Origin: Bacillota bacterium
GTDB lineage: Bacteria; Bacillota; SHA-98; Ch115
Length of the DNA: 64,000 nt
Direction: 5' to 3'
Assembly (NCBI GenBank): GCA_013178415.1
Contig: JABLXA010000003.1
Coordinates: 126,815-190,814, forward strand
Positions 1-7,871 of this stretch are shown here, in pieces (within the stretch, counting starts at the first letter, position 1; each line of letters begins with the position of its first letter). The position numbers and the translations under genes are program-made. Below the pieces are notes generated by a model. It ran no database searches, was not told where the DNA came from, and saw only the letters and a list, made by a program, of their open reading frames with translations.

Positions 1-327
1 AGAGCTCACAGCTCTCATGAGATTCCATTCGACTGCGGCCAGCTTGAAGGCAAGGGACGGCCCTTCCAGGAGGCTTGCTCCTACAAAGGCATTGAGCTTA
101 GCCACCCTGTCCATGATGGTCCCGTCTTGCTCCTTGCCAAAAAGGTCTTTCTCCATCTGGCCAATCCGAGAAATAATGGCGCCACTGGATTCCCGACCAT
201 AGAGAAGCATTTCGGCCTGAGAGAGATTTGTGAGAAGTGGCGATTCCCCTAATGCGACGGGAGTTGCGGGCCCCAAAGTCAAAGCGCACATTATCGACAA
301 AACAACATAAAGTGATCTCGTCTTCAT
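1..327 (-). CDS. Exported protein of unknown function, 3' part outside window
   Basis: An open frame runs without a stop from an ATG at 327 to the window edge (109 codons). A strong Shine-Dalgarno GGAGGAG lies at 334-340. The first ~26 residues form a signal peptide (MKTR, then a hydrophobic stretch ending near PVALGES). The mature part carries two related segments, AEMLLYGRESSGAIISRI and KDLFGKEQDGTIMDRV, i.e. a repeated pattern (L/F)-(Y/F)-G-x4-(S/D)-G-x-I-x2-R-(I/V). I do not recognise a named family. It is co-directional with the SLH protein at 400-1566, so a cell-envelope role is an inference from position. The longer open frame at 98-361 in another phase is a shadow: it lacks both the signal peptide and this RBS. 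Confidence 0.75.
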   Translation of the reverse strand, partial: MKTRSLYVVLSIMCALTLGPATPVALGESPLLTNLSQAEMLLYGRESSGAIISRIGQMEKDLFGKEQDGTIMDRVAKLNAFVGASLLEGPSLAFKLAAVEWNLMRAVSS

Positions 328-399
328 ATACTACTCCTCCATATATACGTCTGGCGAACAACGGAAACCCGGCGCCGCAGATGTCAATGGCGTGATATC

Positions 400-1566
400 C
401 TAGAACCTTATTGTAAGCTCAGCGGTCGCCATATTGGTCCTGGTATGAGCCTGATCCGAATCGCTGATTTCGGTGAAATCAATAAGCTTATACCCAAGGC
501 TCAGGAGGGTGTCAGTGCCAAAAGAATAGCCGATCCCGAGGCTAGCCACCGATTTTGCGCTATCCTGCGACGGGTTGCTTCCGTCCTTGGCTAGAGTCTG
601 CCAAAGAAAAGGAAGATCCAATTCCAGGCTGACCCCTGCTCCCTTCCCCAGGTTGAGGCCCTGCACCGACTGGTTGCGAGAGCGCGAGTATGAATAGCCA
701 GCCTTTAAAAATGCACTATCGCCCAGTAGAAGGCTATAGTCGACACCCACTGTAGCAGTTCCTTTAGTAGAAGATTGCCCATCGTCTTGCGTCGCCGCCT
801 GAGATAAGACATAGCCAGCGGAAATATTGGCAAGCTTGGACAGCGCATACTCGAGCCCGACGGACGCTATCACATCCTCCTTGTCGTCCTGCTGCCCGTC
901 ACGGGAACTCCGCCCGGCGGGCGTTCCTTCAGGAGCAGCCCCGGGCTTGTCACTCTTTCCCTCCGGGTTCATGAGCACAGGGATCTTGAGTTCCGCCTTG
1001 ATACGATCTTGCGATAGCAGGGTGAATGTAGCCGGCTGGGCTTTCTCTTTGTCTTTCTTAGCCTCTGCCGGGGGAACAGCGGCAGGCAGATCTTCCTTGC
1101 CTGACAGCAAATCGGAAAGAGTAACTCCCGCGCCTGGATCCGCAAATGACCTGGGCAGCACCTGGGGGCTATGATCTGCAAATGAGATCTCCTGCACGGA
1201 TACCATGGCTAGTTCGCTAACAAATTCTGATCTCAATCGCTTTATAGCCTCTTTCTGCACGCTATTCAGCGCCACAGGGGGCTTTCGGGTCTCGATGGCG
1301 TTAGTGAGCCTAGATATGATGCATGCAATCTCGTACCGCGTGTAAAGCCTGTCACCGGAGAATGACCTCTCGCTATAACCTTCCACAAGGCCCATCCTGG
1401 CAAATTGGGCAATGTCATGGTAGATCCAGCTACCGCGCTCAACCAGAGCAAAGGGCCCCTCCCCTGAGATACCCGCGGGTTCCGGAGAAAAGGGGCCAGT
1501 TGAGGCCAGGGCTGCATAAGAATAAAGCGCACATATGAGCAAGGTCACAACCAATGTGGCCCGCAT
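400..1566 (-). CDS. SLH-domain outer-membrane protein with small C-terminal beta-barrel
   Basis: The protein has a signal peptide (MRATLVVTLLICALYSYA, cleavage near ALA-STG), then one SLH domain (about residues 40-85, with YHDIAQFARMGLVEGY and TRYEIACIISRL). A charged Pro/Lys-rich linker follows, then ~170 residues of alternating strands (GLEYALSKL, GYSYSR, GIGYSFG) ending ELTIRF, the C-terminal Phe typical of outer-membrane barrels. SLH domains bind peptidoglycan-linked polymer, so it probably tethers or spans the outer membrane. The frame is open further upstream (to 1830), but that part translates repeat DNA. I chose the ATG at 1566 because it begins the signal peptide; an ATG at 1611, preceded by AAGGGA, is the alternative. 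Confidence 0.75.
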   Translation of the reverse strand: MRATLVVTLLICALYSYAALASTGPFSPEPAGISGEGPFALVERGSWIYHDIAQFARMGLVEGYSERSFSGDRLYTRYEIACIISRLTNAIETRKPPVALNSVQKEAIKRLRSEFVSELAMVSVQEISFADHSPQVLPRSFADPGAGVTLSDLLSGKEDLPAAVPPAEAKKDKEKAQPATFTLLSQDRIKAELKIPVLMNPEGKSDKPGAAPEGTPAGRSSRDGQQDDKEDVIASVGLEYALSKLANISAGYVLSQAATQDDGQSSTKGTATVGVDYSLLLGDSAFLKAGYSYSRSRNQSVQGLNLGKGAGVSLELDLPFLWQTLAKDGSNPSQDSAKSVASLGIGYSFGTDTLLSLGYKLIDFTEISDSDQAHTRTNMATAELTIRF

Positions 1567-1700
1567 GATTGTAACCCATTTAGTTGTCTTTAGAGAAGCT
1601 ACGCCCACCATATATCCCTTCAGATGAGAATAATCAATACGCCCGGCCCGATATAGATATTCGAACGGACGCACCCAAATCCGGGCCTCCAATATCACGG

Positions 1701-1817
1701 GAACCGAATTCTCTCTGCTGGAATCGAATTCCCTCGCCGGAGGCGATTCCCTCTGCCAAGAGCGATTTCCTCCGCCGGAAATGGGTTCCCTCCGCTGAAA
1801 ATGGCATCGCTCCGCTG
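1701..1817. repeat. About six degenerate 18-20 bp tandem repeats
   Basis: Units begin near 1701, 1721, 1740, 1760, 1778 and 1798. They follow the loose pattern GAA-TCGAATTCCCTC-GCCG (for example at 1721-1739), with drift between copies. They lie in the 5' region of the SLH gene that starts at 1566. No function can be read from them. They make the upstream extension of that frame look coding by accident. Confidence 0.6.
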
Positions 1818-1884
1818 GCTCTATGATCATTATCTATGTAGATAGTATTAGATAATATTCTCCTTCTTGCCGCCAGATCCCTGC

Positions 1885-2352
1885 TCAAATAGGCCCGGGT
1901 AAAATCAGTTTTTCCTTCCATTTTCCGGCAAAAAACCTTTCTGCTAATATTATAGCAACATAATCGTCATATGGTCTATCCGGGACCCTCAACCCAGCGG
2001 GAATAAATCTTGTAATTCCTCTCCCCGGGTGTTCCTTCAAGTATCTTCGCCTGGCCTCCACGCTGGTGAGATGCTCATCTACCAGGAAGACCTCCGTGCC
2101 GGGCCCTCCTCCTTCCCCGCAACATCGCGCCAGAACGGAAAGAGCCCATCTAGATCCGGTGCGATCGCCTAAGACAAAGACAGCAAGTTTATACCTTGTG
2201 AGCAAATCTCGGATGGTCTCGTGCAATTCATGGGCATCTATGACCGCCCGGCACAAAATGTGACCATCCCGCCTTACCACAGCCACACCACATTTATCGC
2301 TACCTGGATCAATTGCTATCACAACATCTGCCTGTTTCGACAGAGACCTCAA
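1885..2352 (-). CDS. RuvX/YqgF-family RNase H-like nuclease
   Basis: 155 aa with the YqgF/RuvX layout. The N-terminal acidic motif is AIDPGSDKCGVAVV (about residues 13-26), followed by FVLGDRTGS in the position of the family's VGLP loop, VDEHLTSVEARRRYL for the DERxTT motif, and RPYDDYVAIILAERF for the C-terminal Asp motif. YqgF proteins process the 5' end of pre-16S rRNA or act as Holliday-junction resolvase-like nucleases. This one differs from the core housekeeping form in DEH for DER and in a GxGITRFIPAGLRVPDR insertion, so it may be a divergent paralogue. The TTG start at 2352 is the first in-frame start and has GGGGG directly upstream, which is unusually close. Its position between two SLH proteins gives no functional clue. 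Confidence 0.7.
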   Translation of the reverse strand: MRSLSKQADVVIAIDPGSDKCGVAVVRRDGHILCRAVIDAHELHETIRDLLTRYKLAVFVLGDRTGSRWALSVLARCCGEGGGPGTEVFLVDEHLTSVEARRRYLKEHPGRGITRFIPAGLRVPDRPYDDYVAIILAERFFAGKWKEKLILPGPI

Positions 2353-2461
2353 CCCCCTATTAGAATCCCGCCTGTGCTGGCGGCAATCCCGTCACTTAAG
2401 CCCAGCACACTCCATAAAACCTCTAACATGGATAATTCCATCCGGGAATTTTCCGCGGGCA

Positions 2462-2685
2462 ACATCGTCCGCTGGAAATAGTGTTCACTATTAGCACCGT
2501 CCGCCGATGATAATGCCTGCCATTAGCATTATCCGCTCGGGACAGTGTCCGTCATTAGCATCGTCCGCAATCAACAGTGCTGGTAGCCAGCACTATCCTC
2601 CTAAAACAGTGTCGATAGCCGACATCGTCCGCCAGCAATAATGTCAGTGGCTAGCACTATCCGCCACGGACCTATTGACATTGTC
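2462..2685. repeat. Seven imperfect 32-bp tandem repeats with hairpins at unit junctions
   Basis: Seven consecutive 32-bp units start at 2462, 2494, 2526, 2558, 2590, 2622 and 2654. Each begins close to (G/A)CA(C/T)(C/T/A)(G/A)TCC(G/T)C and most carry AA(T/C)A(G/A)TG in the middle. The middle of one unit pairs with the start of the next or with a nearby arm: ATAGTG/CACTAT, ATAATGC/GCATTAT, AGTGCTGG/CCAGCACT, TGTCG/CGACA. The arms change sequence together while pairing is kept. The array fills the non-coding stretch between the RuvX-like gene (start 2352) and the end of the ompM-like gene (2857). No gene is seen in it. Confidence 0.85.
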
Positions 2686-2778
2686 TCGAGTCTGGCTATA
2701 TATGATCATTACGAATCCCCGGGGACTTTAGCATGGCCTTGACCTTCCCATAGGATGTAATCTCGGCCCCAATAGGAT

Positions 2779-2813
2779 GAGCCCCGGGCCAGGTCATCCC
2801 TGAACCGGGGCTC
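2779..2813 (-). terminator. GC-rich hairpin downstream of the ompM-like gene
   Basis: GAGCCCCGG at 2779-2787 pairs perfectly with CCGGGGCTC at 2805-2813, a 9-bp GC-rich stem with a 17-nt loop. It lies 44 nt past the stop of the ompM-like gene. There is no U-run after it on the minus strand, so it is either a factor-assisted terminator or an RNA 3'-end stabiliser. Confidence 0.55.
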
Positions 2814-2856
2814 TCAACTCACTCAGCTTGCCTTCTTTAGTATGCCCTGAACCTGA

Positions 2857-5800
2857 TTAGAATGTCACCTTCAGGCCTGCAGAGATGATGTTCACCGAGT
2901 AGTCATTGTCCGTGTTTTGAGGATCAGACTTCTTATAGGTGTATCCAAGGTTTAACGTGGTATTGGTAGTGATGTCGTATTTGTATGTCACCTCGGCAAG
3001 GGTGTTGGCCACCGGCAGGGCTATGGTATGGACGCCCGAAACCACCTGATGGTTGCCATTATCATCGGTCTTGTCGAGTTTTCCATACTCCACCTTACCA
3101 GTCAAGGTCACCTTCGGTGTGAGCTTATGCTCGACGCTGGCCTTTACAATGCTCTTGTATGTCTTCATCTTGTTGGCATTGTCCAGGACATCGGCTGTGC
3201 GCTCATAGGTATAACCAGCGCCCAGCGTGGTCGCCTCGCTGACCTTGAGGCTCGCGTCAACGCCAGCCTTGATGGTGGCTTCAGCGGAGTCCTTGGCGCC
3301 AGGCTCGTCGTCGTCCCATGTCGCAGCGAAGAATTCCTTGGACCTATTGAGTTCATACCCGCCAGTTAGGGTGACGCCTTCAATAGGCTTGAACTCCAGG
3401 CCAAGGCCGGCCTTGGATGTGCTGTACCAGTCGCCGGTATCAGGAACGCCAAGATCCTGAGCCACGCCAGCAAAGTTATACCTCACCCTGGAATATTCAT
3501 AGCTGGCAGTCGCAGGGCCCCACTTGGCCTCGACAGATGTGCCAAGGGTTGTAGTCTTGGCGCCAGCTATATTAGTTTCCGGCTTCGTCTGGTCTGTGCT
3601 ATCCTCGTTAAGGGTGCAGGCAAAATAATTGTTAGCCTTGGCCTCAACCCCGGCGGTCACGTCAAATCCGAGGAGCTTAGTCGCCAGCTCAGCGCCGGCC
3701 TTGCCCTCAGATATCTTGCGCACGTTCCAGTCCTCGTAACCGCTTATCCCGTAGCCGCCACTCAGCGTAAGGGTCCCGCCAAGGATATTCTTCACGGGAT
3801 ACTTGGCGCCGAGGCTATATTCCTTGACATTGGGCTTTACATACCGATCAGCACTATCATCGCTGGTATTTGCGAGGACAGGCACAAAGTCCTTGCCTAC
3901 CAAGGTGTACTTAGCTTCCAGCCCGAGGTTGCCAATCGCCCCCTCGCCTTTCAGGCTATAAGCATTAGCGGTGGTATCATCTGACTCTTGAAGTTTCGCA
4001 GCCTCGCCGGTGATCTTCAGGCTCGGGGCGAGGACCGCTTCGCCATAAATGCCATAGACGCTCTGATCAGGATTGGCTGTCACATATTCGCCGATCTTGT
4101 ATTTATCCGCGTCCGCAAGAGATGTGAGATCATTTGCCACCCTCACCATGCTGGCACCAAACTTCACATTATCGGTGATATTCATCTTCACGTCAGCGCC
4201 AGCCGCATAGCGAGCATACTCTGCGGGAACTTCCGTTACTCCTGGCGAAGGAGCAACGCCCTTGACCGCATCATTTATCCTCGCCACCATGAGCGTACCG
4301 CCTAGTGGACCATATCCGAGCTCGGCGTAGGCGCCCTCATACAACGGGTTCTTGTCGGAATCCAGAAGCTTGTGCGGGGCAAGGGTGAATTTCTGGAATG
4401 CGGTATCAGCCAGTTTCACGTCGCCTGCGTGCACGTGCTTCAGGACGCCAGGCGTCACGACATCCAGCGACAGGCTGGTTATCTCGAACGACTCGGTCCA
4501 GGTACCTTTGAGGTCATTTTTCGCGCCCAGCCCTGCCTCCACCACGACGCCGGGAGCGACATCAGCCTTTAGTTTAAGCACCAGCTCATGGTAGAAATCA
4601 ATGCCGGTCGAATATGTGCCATCGCTATAGGGCCCATCATCGAAGATGTCATACGGGTCTTGCCATGCTACATTGGCGTTGCCCCTCACATCCGTGCTCT
4701 CATATTTCACTTCGCTGGAACCAGATAGGGATACCTTCTCGTGTCCGGCTATGTAGGCATCCAGCTTCTCGCCCACAGTAGACGCCTTTGTATCCACTGC
4801 TGTGATCTTCTGGTCCAGAGCGGCTATCCCGGCCGAGGTGGTGGCGATATGGCCCTCGAGCTTCTGGTCCACTGCCGTGATCTTCTGATCCAGGCCGGAT
4901 ATGCTAGCTGCGGTGCTAGCCACATGCTCGTCCAACTTCGCGCTGAGAGCATCGGCCTTCTCATTGGCGGCAGAAGCCTTGGAATCGACATCAGCTATCT
5001 GCTGCTTCATGGCGTCCATCTCGGACCGCATATCGTCTATCTTTGCATTGACAAAAGTGAGTTGCTCCTCAAGGGCAGAGACGCGAATTCCCAAAATGTC
5101 TAACTCCTTGCTGAATTCGTCCTTTAGAGCGTCAACCATGGCGATGAGCTCCACAGCCTTGTCATCGAGAGCTTTTTGCATAGCGCCAGTCAGCTCAACG
5201 CCCTTCTTGGCAAGGATATCCTTGATCTCAGCGTCAACAGCGGCGACCTGCTCAAGCGCCTTGCTAGCGTCAGCCTGGGCCGCAGCAGCTGCCTCGCCGG
5301 CCTTCGCAGCTTCAGAAGCTGCGGCGTCAGCCTTGCCGGCCGCTTCGTCGGCCTTGGCCACTGCGGTATCAGCCTTATCACTTACTTCCGATACCTGGCC
5401 TTCGAGACCTGTGACTTTCTCGTCTACGGCGCCGACCTTGCCCTGGACATCAGCCACAGCGCTTTCAAGATCAGATACCTTGCTTGCGAGCGCTTCTAGT
5501 TCGGTCTTGTCGAGTTTCTCCACTATGGTCTTCTCTACTACCCTCTCGACGGCAGCTTTTTCAGCCGGAGCTACTGGTTGCTCTGCAGGTTTTGCAGGCT
5601 CTGCCGGTTTTTCAGGCGTTGCCAGAGCCTCGGCCTTGAGCTCCTGCTTTGCCGCCTCTATCTCCGACTTTATCTGAGCGTCCAGAGAAACCAGGAGCCT
5701 TGCCACAACCATGGCCATCTGGTACCTGGTCATCGGTTCGTTGCCCTTGAAGGACCCATCAGGGAAACCTTCCACCAGGCCGTAGGCTGCAAGCTGTGAT

Positions 5801-5916
5801 ACGGCATTGTAGGCCCAGTGATTCGCCGGCACATCAGCAAAAGGACTTGCCATCGCCGGAATTGCCAGGGCAAACCCCAGCGTACATGCCAAAAATACGG
5901 CAAGCCATTTACTCAT
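2857..5916 (-). CDS. OmpM-like SLH porin tethering the outer membrane
   Basis: 1019 aa. The order is a signal peptide (residues 1-23, ending AIPAMAS), one SLH domain (about 24-75, with FADVPANHWAYNAVSQL and MTRYQMAMVVARLL), an Ala/Pro/Glu linker, a long coiled coil (about 110-395) and a ~620-residue beta-barrel ending in KVTF. This is the SLH-coiled coil-barrel plan of OmpM/Mep45 proteins of diderm Firmicutes, where the SLH domain grips peptidoglycan and the barrel sits in the outer membrane. Both coiled coil and barrel are much longer than in typical ~450-aa OmpM. The coiled coil ends with a ~25-residue internal repeat (two copies of LDQKITAVD about 25 residues apart). The ATG has GAGGGGG upstream. 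The gene stands alone behind a long structured leader, which suggests high, regulated expression. Confidence 0.9.
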   Translation of the reverse strand: MSKWLAVFLACTLGFALAIPAMASPFADVPANHWAYNAVSQLAAYGLVEGFPDGSFKGNEPMTRYQMAMVVARLLVSLDAQIKSEIEAAKQELKAEALATPEKPAEPAKPAEQPVAPAEKAAVERVVEKTIVEKLDKTELEALASKVSDLESAVADVQGKVGAVDEKVTGLEGQVSEVSDKADTAVAKADEAAGKADAAASEAAKAGEAAAAAQADASKALEQVAAVDAEIKDILAKKGVELTGAMQKALDDKAVELIAMVDALKDEFSKELDILGIRVSALEEQLTFVNAKIDDMRSEMDAMKQQIADVDSKASAANEKADALSAKLDEHVASTAASISGLDQKITAVDQKLEGHIATTSAGIAALDQKITAVDTKASTVGEKLDAYIAGHEKVSLSGSSEVKYESTDVRGNANVAWQDPYDIFDDGPYSDGTYSTGIDFYHELVLKLKADVAPGVVVEAGLGAKNDLKGTWTESFEITSLSLDVVTPGVLKHVHAGDVKLADTAFQKFTLAPHKLLDSDKNPLYEGAYAELGYGPLGGTLMVARINDAVKGVAPSPGVTEVPAEYARYAAGADVKMNITDNVKFGASMVRVANDLTSLADADKYKIGEYVTANPDQSVYGIYGEAVLAPSLKITGEAAKLQESDDTTANAYSLKGEGAIGNLGLEAKYTLVGKDFVPVLANTSDDSADRYVKPNVKEYSLGAKYPVKNILGGTLTLSGGYGISGYEDWNVRKISEGKAGAELATKLLGFDVTAGVEAKANNYFACTLNEDSTDQTKPETNIAGAKTTTLGTSVEAKWGPATASYEYSRVRYNFAGVAQDLGVPDTGDWYSTSKAGLGLEFKPIEGVTLTGGYELNRSKEFFAATWDDDEPGAKDSAEATIKAGVDASLKVSEATTLGAGYTYERTADVLDNANKMKTYKSIVKASVEHKLTPKVTLTGKVEYGKLDKTDDNGNHQVVSGVHTIALPVANTLAEVTYKYDITTNTTLNLGYTYKKSDPQNTDNDYSVNIISAGLKVTF

Positions 5917-5977
5917 CTTTTTATTCCCCCTCGATTACCTATTGATCATTCAGCGGCCATTCTTGCGGAAACAAATA

Positions 5978-6157
5978 GGAGAATACTGATGAGTGCCCTA
6001 GTTACCTCACCATTCTCCCTCGTTCCCCAGGAGGCCTATGTCCTGTCAGGACCTACCGGGTAATGCGGGGTGCACCTCCTTTCGCCCGTGATCCCTCTGG
6101 GACGTTTCTCTACTGTTAGTAACAACCTTCTTTATTTTTATTCTCCGTAGGATCCAT
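5978..6157 (-). promoter_or_regulatory. Structured 5' leader of the ompM-like gene, with a 13-codon ORF
   Basis: Read on the minus strand, the leader holds a short ORF from ATG 6157 to TAA 6116 (MDPTENKNKEGCY) with GGAGGAG upstream. Then come a hairpin at 6091-6103 (GTCCC/GGGAT), a multi-part element at 6029-6080 closed by AGGAGG/CCTCCT with an inner TCCTGACAGGA hairpin, and a 13-bp bulged stem at 5978-6018 (GGAGAAT/ATTCTCC). It ends about 60 nt before the porin start. I could not match it to a known riboswitch or T-box. The plus strand also has a 24-codon ORF here (5989-6063), which I regard as a by-product of the hairpin. Confidence 0.45.
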
Positions 6158-6293
6158 AACTCCTCCAGGATCACCAAAATTTTTACGCCATATTTACAGA
6201 ATTTCTTCACTTCATGCAGGGGATCCTTGCCTGATCAGCATGACATTACTTCGCAGACAAGTATTCTCTATTTTGGGACGGAAATGGAGATAA

Positions 6294-6380
6294 CAAAAAC
6301 CCCATACACCAGAGAAAACGATGGAATAATTACCGATCCCTGTCTCCATGGATAGTATTCCTCTGGTGATGGGGTTTTAT
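6294..6380 (-). terminator. Terminator of the LPS operon (long-loop hairpin)
   Basis: On the minus strand AAAACCCCATCACCAGAG (about 6361-6378) pairs with CTCTGGTGTATGGGGTTTTT (about 6295-6314) with a single bulge, and the run TTTTTGTT follows. The ~45-nt loop has further pairing. It lies just past the last gene of the array (stop at 6402). The symmetrical A/T flanks mean it could also act on the plus strand. Confidence 0.7.
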
Positions 6381-6401
6381 GGGCATCACGTAGCTAGATT
6401 T

Positions 6402-7835
6402 CTATTCTTTGTTCGTTTTCTTTTTTACCTCCAGGGTTACCTCGAGGGGGCCCTCTGTATTCCAGGTATCCTTGACAGCGCGGGCCAGAACCTCGACAGG
6501 CTTTTTCTCTTGCAGGATAGCCGTCTTGGCATCCCTCAGTTCCGAATATCCCAAGAGCCGCCCCACGGTCCCCTCCGCGTCAGAAATCATGCCCTTCTTT
6601 ATCGCGGCAGAGTTTACGTCTATAAGTAGTGCCATGAGTTGATCCTGGACGTAGTCGGGCCCTTTGGACCCATCTACTGTCCTTGAGGCGATCATATCGC
6701 CGGCCTTATAGATCATCTTCCGCTCAAAGACCTCGATATAGGCGTAGACTGGCTGCCCCTGCATGGCATTGATGGCAGAGACCATCCTCACCACGACGCT
6801 TCCCTTGGCGTCATGGATCCTGCGGTATGCTTCATCTAGATTATCAGCCAGCCATACTATGGCGTCCTTATCGCGCCCCTCTATCCTGGCGCCGCGTTTT
6901 AGAGCCGCCTGATTAGCTTCCACGAGAAACTCCTCCAGGGATTTCTTGATCTGCTCCATCGCTCCGCCGCCTTCCATGGTCGTGGCAAGGATGATTTCAT
7001 CCCGCCTGTAGGTTAAATCGCGAAGCGACATGCCTTGCACATATTGAGACATTCCCTGGAGATGTGAATAGAGGACGTTCACCGCGTTGGTAAGGTCCTT
7101 GATCTGGGTACTGAGGCCCATCTTCTCTTCCTGGAGGGATTTACGGTCTGCCTCCAGGCTCTTGATCTCTTTCTCAAGATCGCCGGCCCGCTTTTCTAGC
7201 TTGGCAATATCGCCTTTCGCCCTGGCGAGTGATTGCTTTGCCTGGGCATAATCCTTCTGGGCTATTTCATAGCGCATCTTCGCTTCAGCATACTGCGTTT
7301 TGAGAGTCTCGAGCTGTGAAGTGATCTCGCCCAGCTGCTTCGTTGCCTGCTGTCGCTGTTCAGCCGCCTTCTGGAGCTCCTTGCTCAACTGATCATTTCT
7401 AGCGACGAGCGTGGCATACTCCTTCGCCTTGGCATCCATCGCCTGGGAGAGAACTCCTATCTTCTCTGTGAGGGAATCTACTTTGGAGGAAAGCTCCTGA
7501 GCTCTGGCTTCCCTGATCTTCAGCTCCTTCTCCTGTTTTTGAAGCTTGACTTCCGCGTTCTTCAAATCTTGCTGGGTGGTAGCCAGGGTAGCCTGGATCT
7601 CATGCATGTGAAACAAGGCGGTGCGAACATCATTTGAGACAAAGCTGAGCACCACCAAAGTAGTGGTTGATACCATGATTCCGGTGATGATGGTGATAAT
7701 AATAGAAGTATACCTAGGCCGCAGGCCAAAGATTGTGAGCCTCCTGCGGCCAACCTTGCGTCCTATGCGGTCGCCTACGTAAGCTATGAGACCACCTGTC
7801 ACTATAAGTGCCAGGACAAGAGTAAAACCATACAA
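6402..7835 (-). CDS. DUF3084 protein: membrane-anchored coiled-coil protein
   Basis: 477 aa with two N-terminal membrane segments (about residues 2-20 and 45-68) joined by the conserved arginine-rich loop RIGRKVGRRRLTIFGLRPR. A coiled coil of ~180 residues follows, then a C-terminal globular DUF3084 domain (about 260-470). The family occurs in cyanobacteria and diderm Firmicutes; its biochemical role is not known to me. As the last gene of the LPS array, it may act in envelope organisation (inference). The TTG start at 7835 is supported by GGGGGTGAG five bases upstream; no ATG fits better. The gap to lptF is 36 nt, so it is co-transcribed. Confidence 0.8.
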   Translation of the reverse strand: MYGFTLVLALIVTGGLIAYVGDRIGRKVGRRRLTIFGLRPRYTSIIITIITGIMVSTTTLVVLSFVSNDVRTALFHMHEIQATLATTQQDLKNAEVKLQKQEKELKIREARAQELSSKVDSLTEKIGVLSQAMDAKAKEYATLVARNDQLSKELQKAAEQRQQATKQLGEITSQLETLKTQYAEAKMRYEIAQKDYAQAKQSLARAKGDIAKLEKRAGDLEKEIKSLEADRKSLQEEKMGLSTQIKDLTNAVNVLYSHLQGMSQYVQGMSLRDLTYRRDEIILATTMEGGGAMEQIKKSLEEFLVEANQAALKRGARIEGRDKDAIVWLADNLDEAYRRIHDAKGSVVVRMVSAINAMQGQPVYAYIEVFERKMIYKAGDMIASRTVDGSKGPDYVQDQLMALLIDVNSAAIKKGMISDAEGTVGRLLGYSELRDAKTAILQEKKPVEVLARAVKDTWNTEGPLEVTLEVKKKTNKE

Positions 7836-7871
7836 AATCGCTCACCCCCGGCATAGCTCACCCCACCGAAA

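Noticed and set aside
98-361. 87-aa minus-strand ORF at the left edge
   Set aside because: Out of frame with a better partial gene (ATG 327) that has a signal peptide and strong RBS and is open to the window edge.
2430-2685. Possible CRISPR array
   Set aside because: The 32-bp units vary along their whole length and have no constant repeat alternating with unique spacers; no cas genes are present in the window.
4901-5677. 258-aa plus-strand ORF rich in Ser and Ala
   Set aside because: Antisense shadow of the coiled-coil part of the ompM-like gene; composition follows from the Ala-rich heptads opposite.
5989-6063. 24-codon plus-strand ORF with AGGAGAA upstream, opposite the porin leader
   Set aside because: Its RBS and start coincide with the arms of a hairpin on the other strand, so the resemblance is probably a result of that structure; no homologue recognised.
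5978-6103. c-di-GMP, c-di-AMP (ydaO) or T-box riboswitch before the porin
   Set aside because: Conserved cores of these classes could not be found in the leader; left as an unassigned structured leader.
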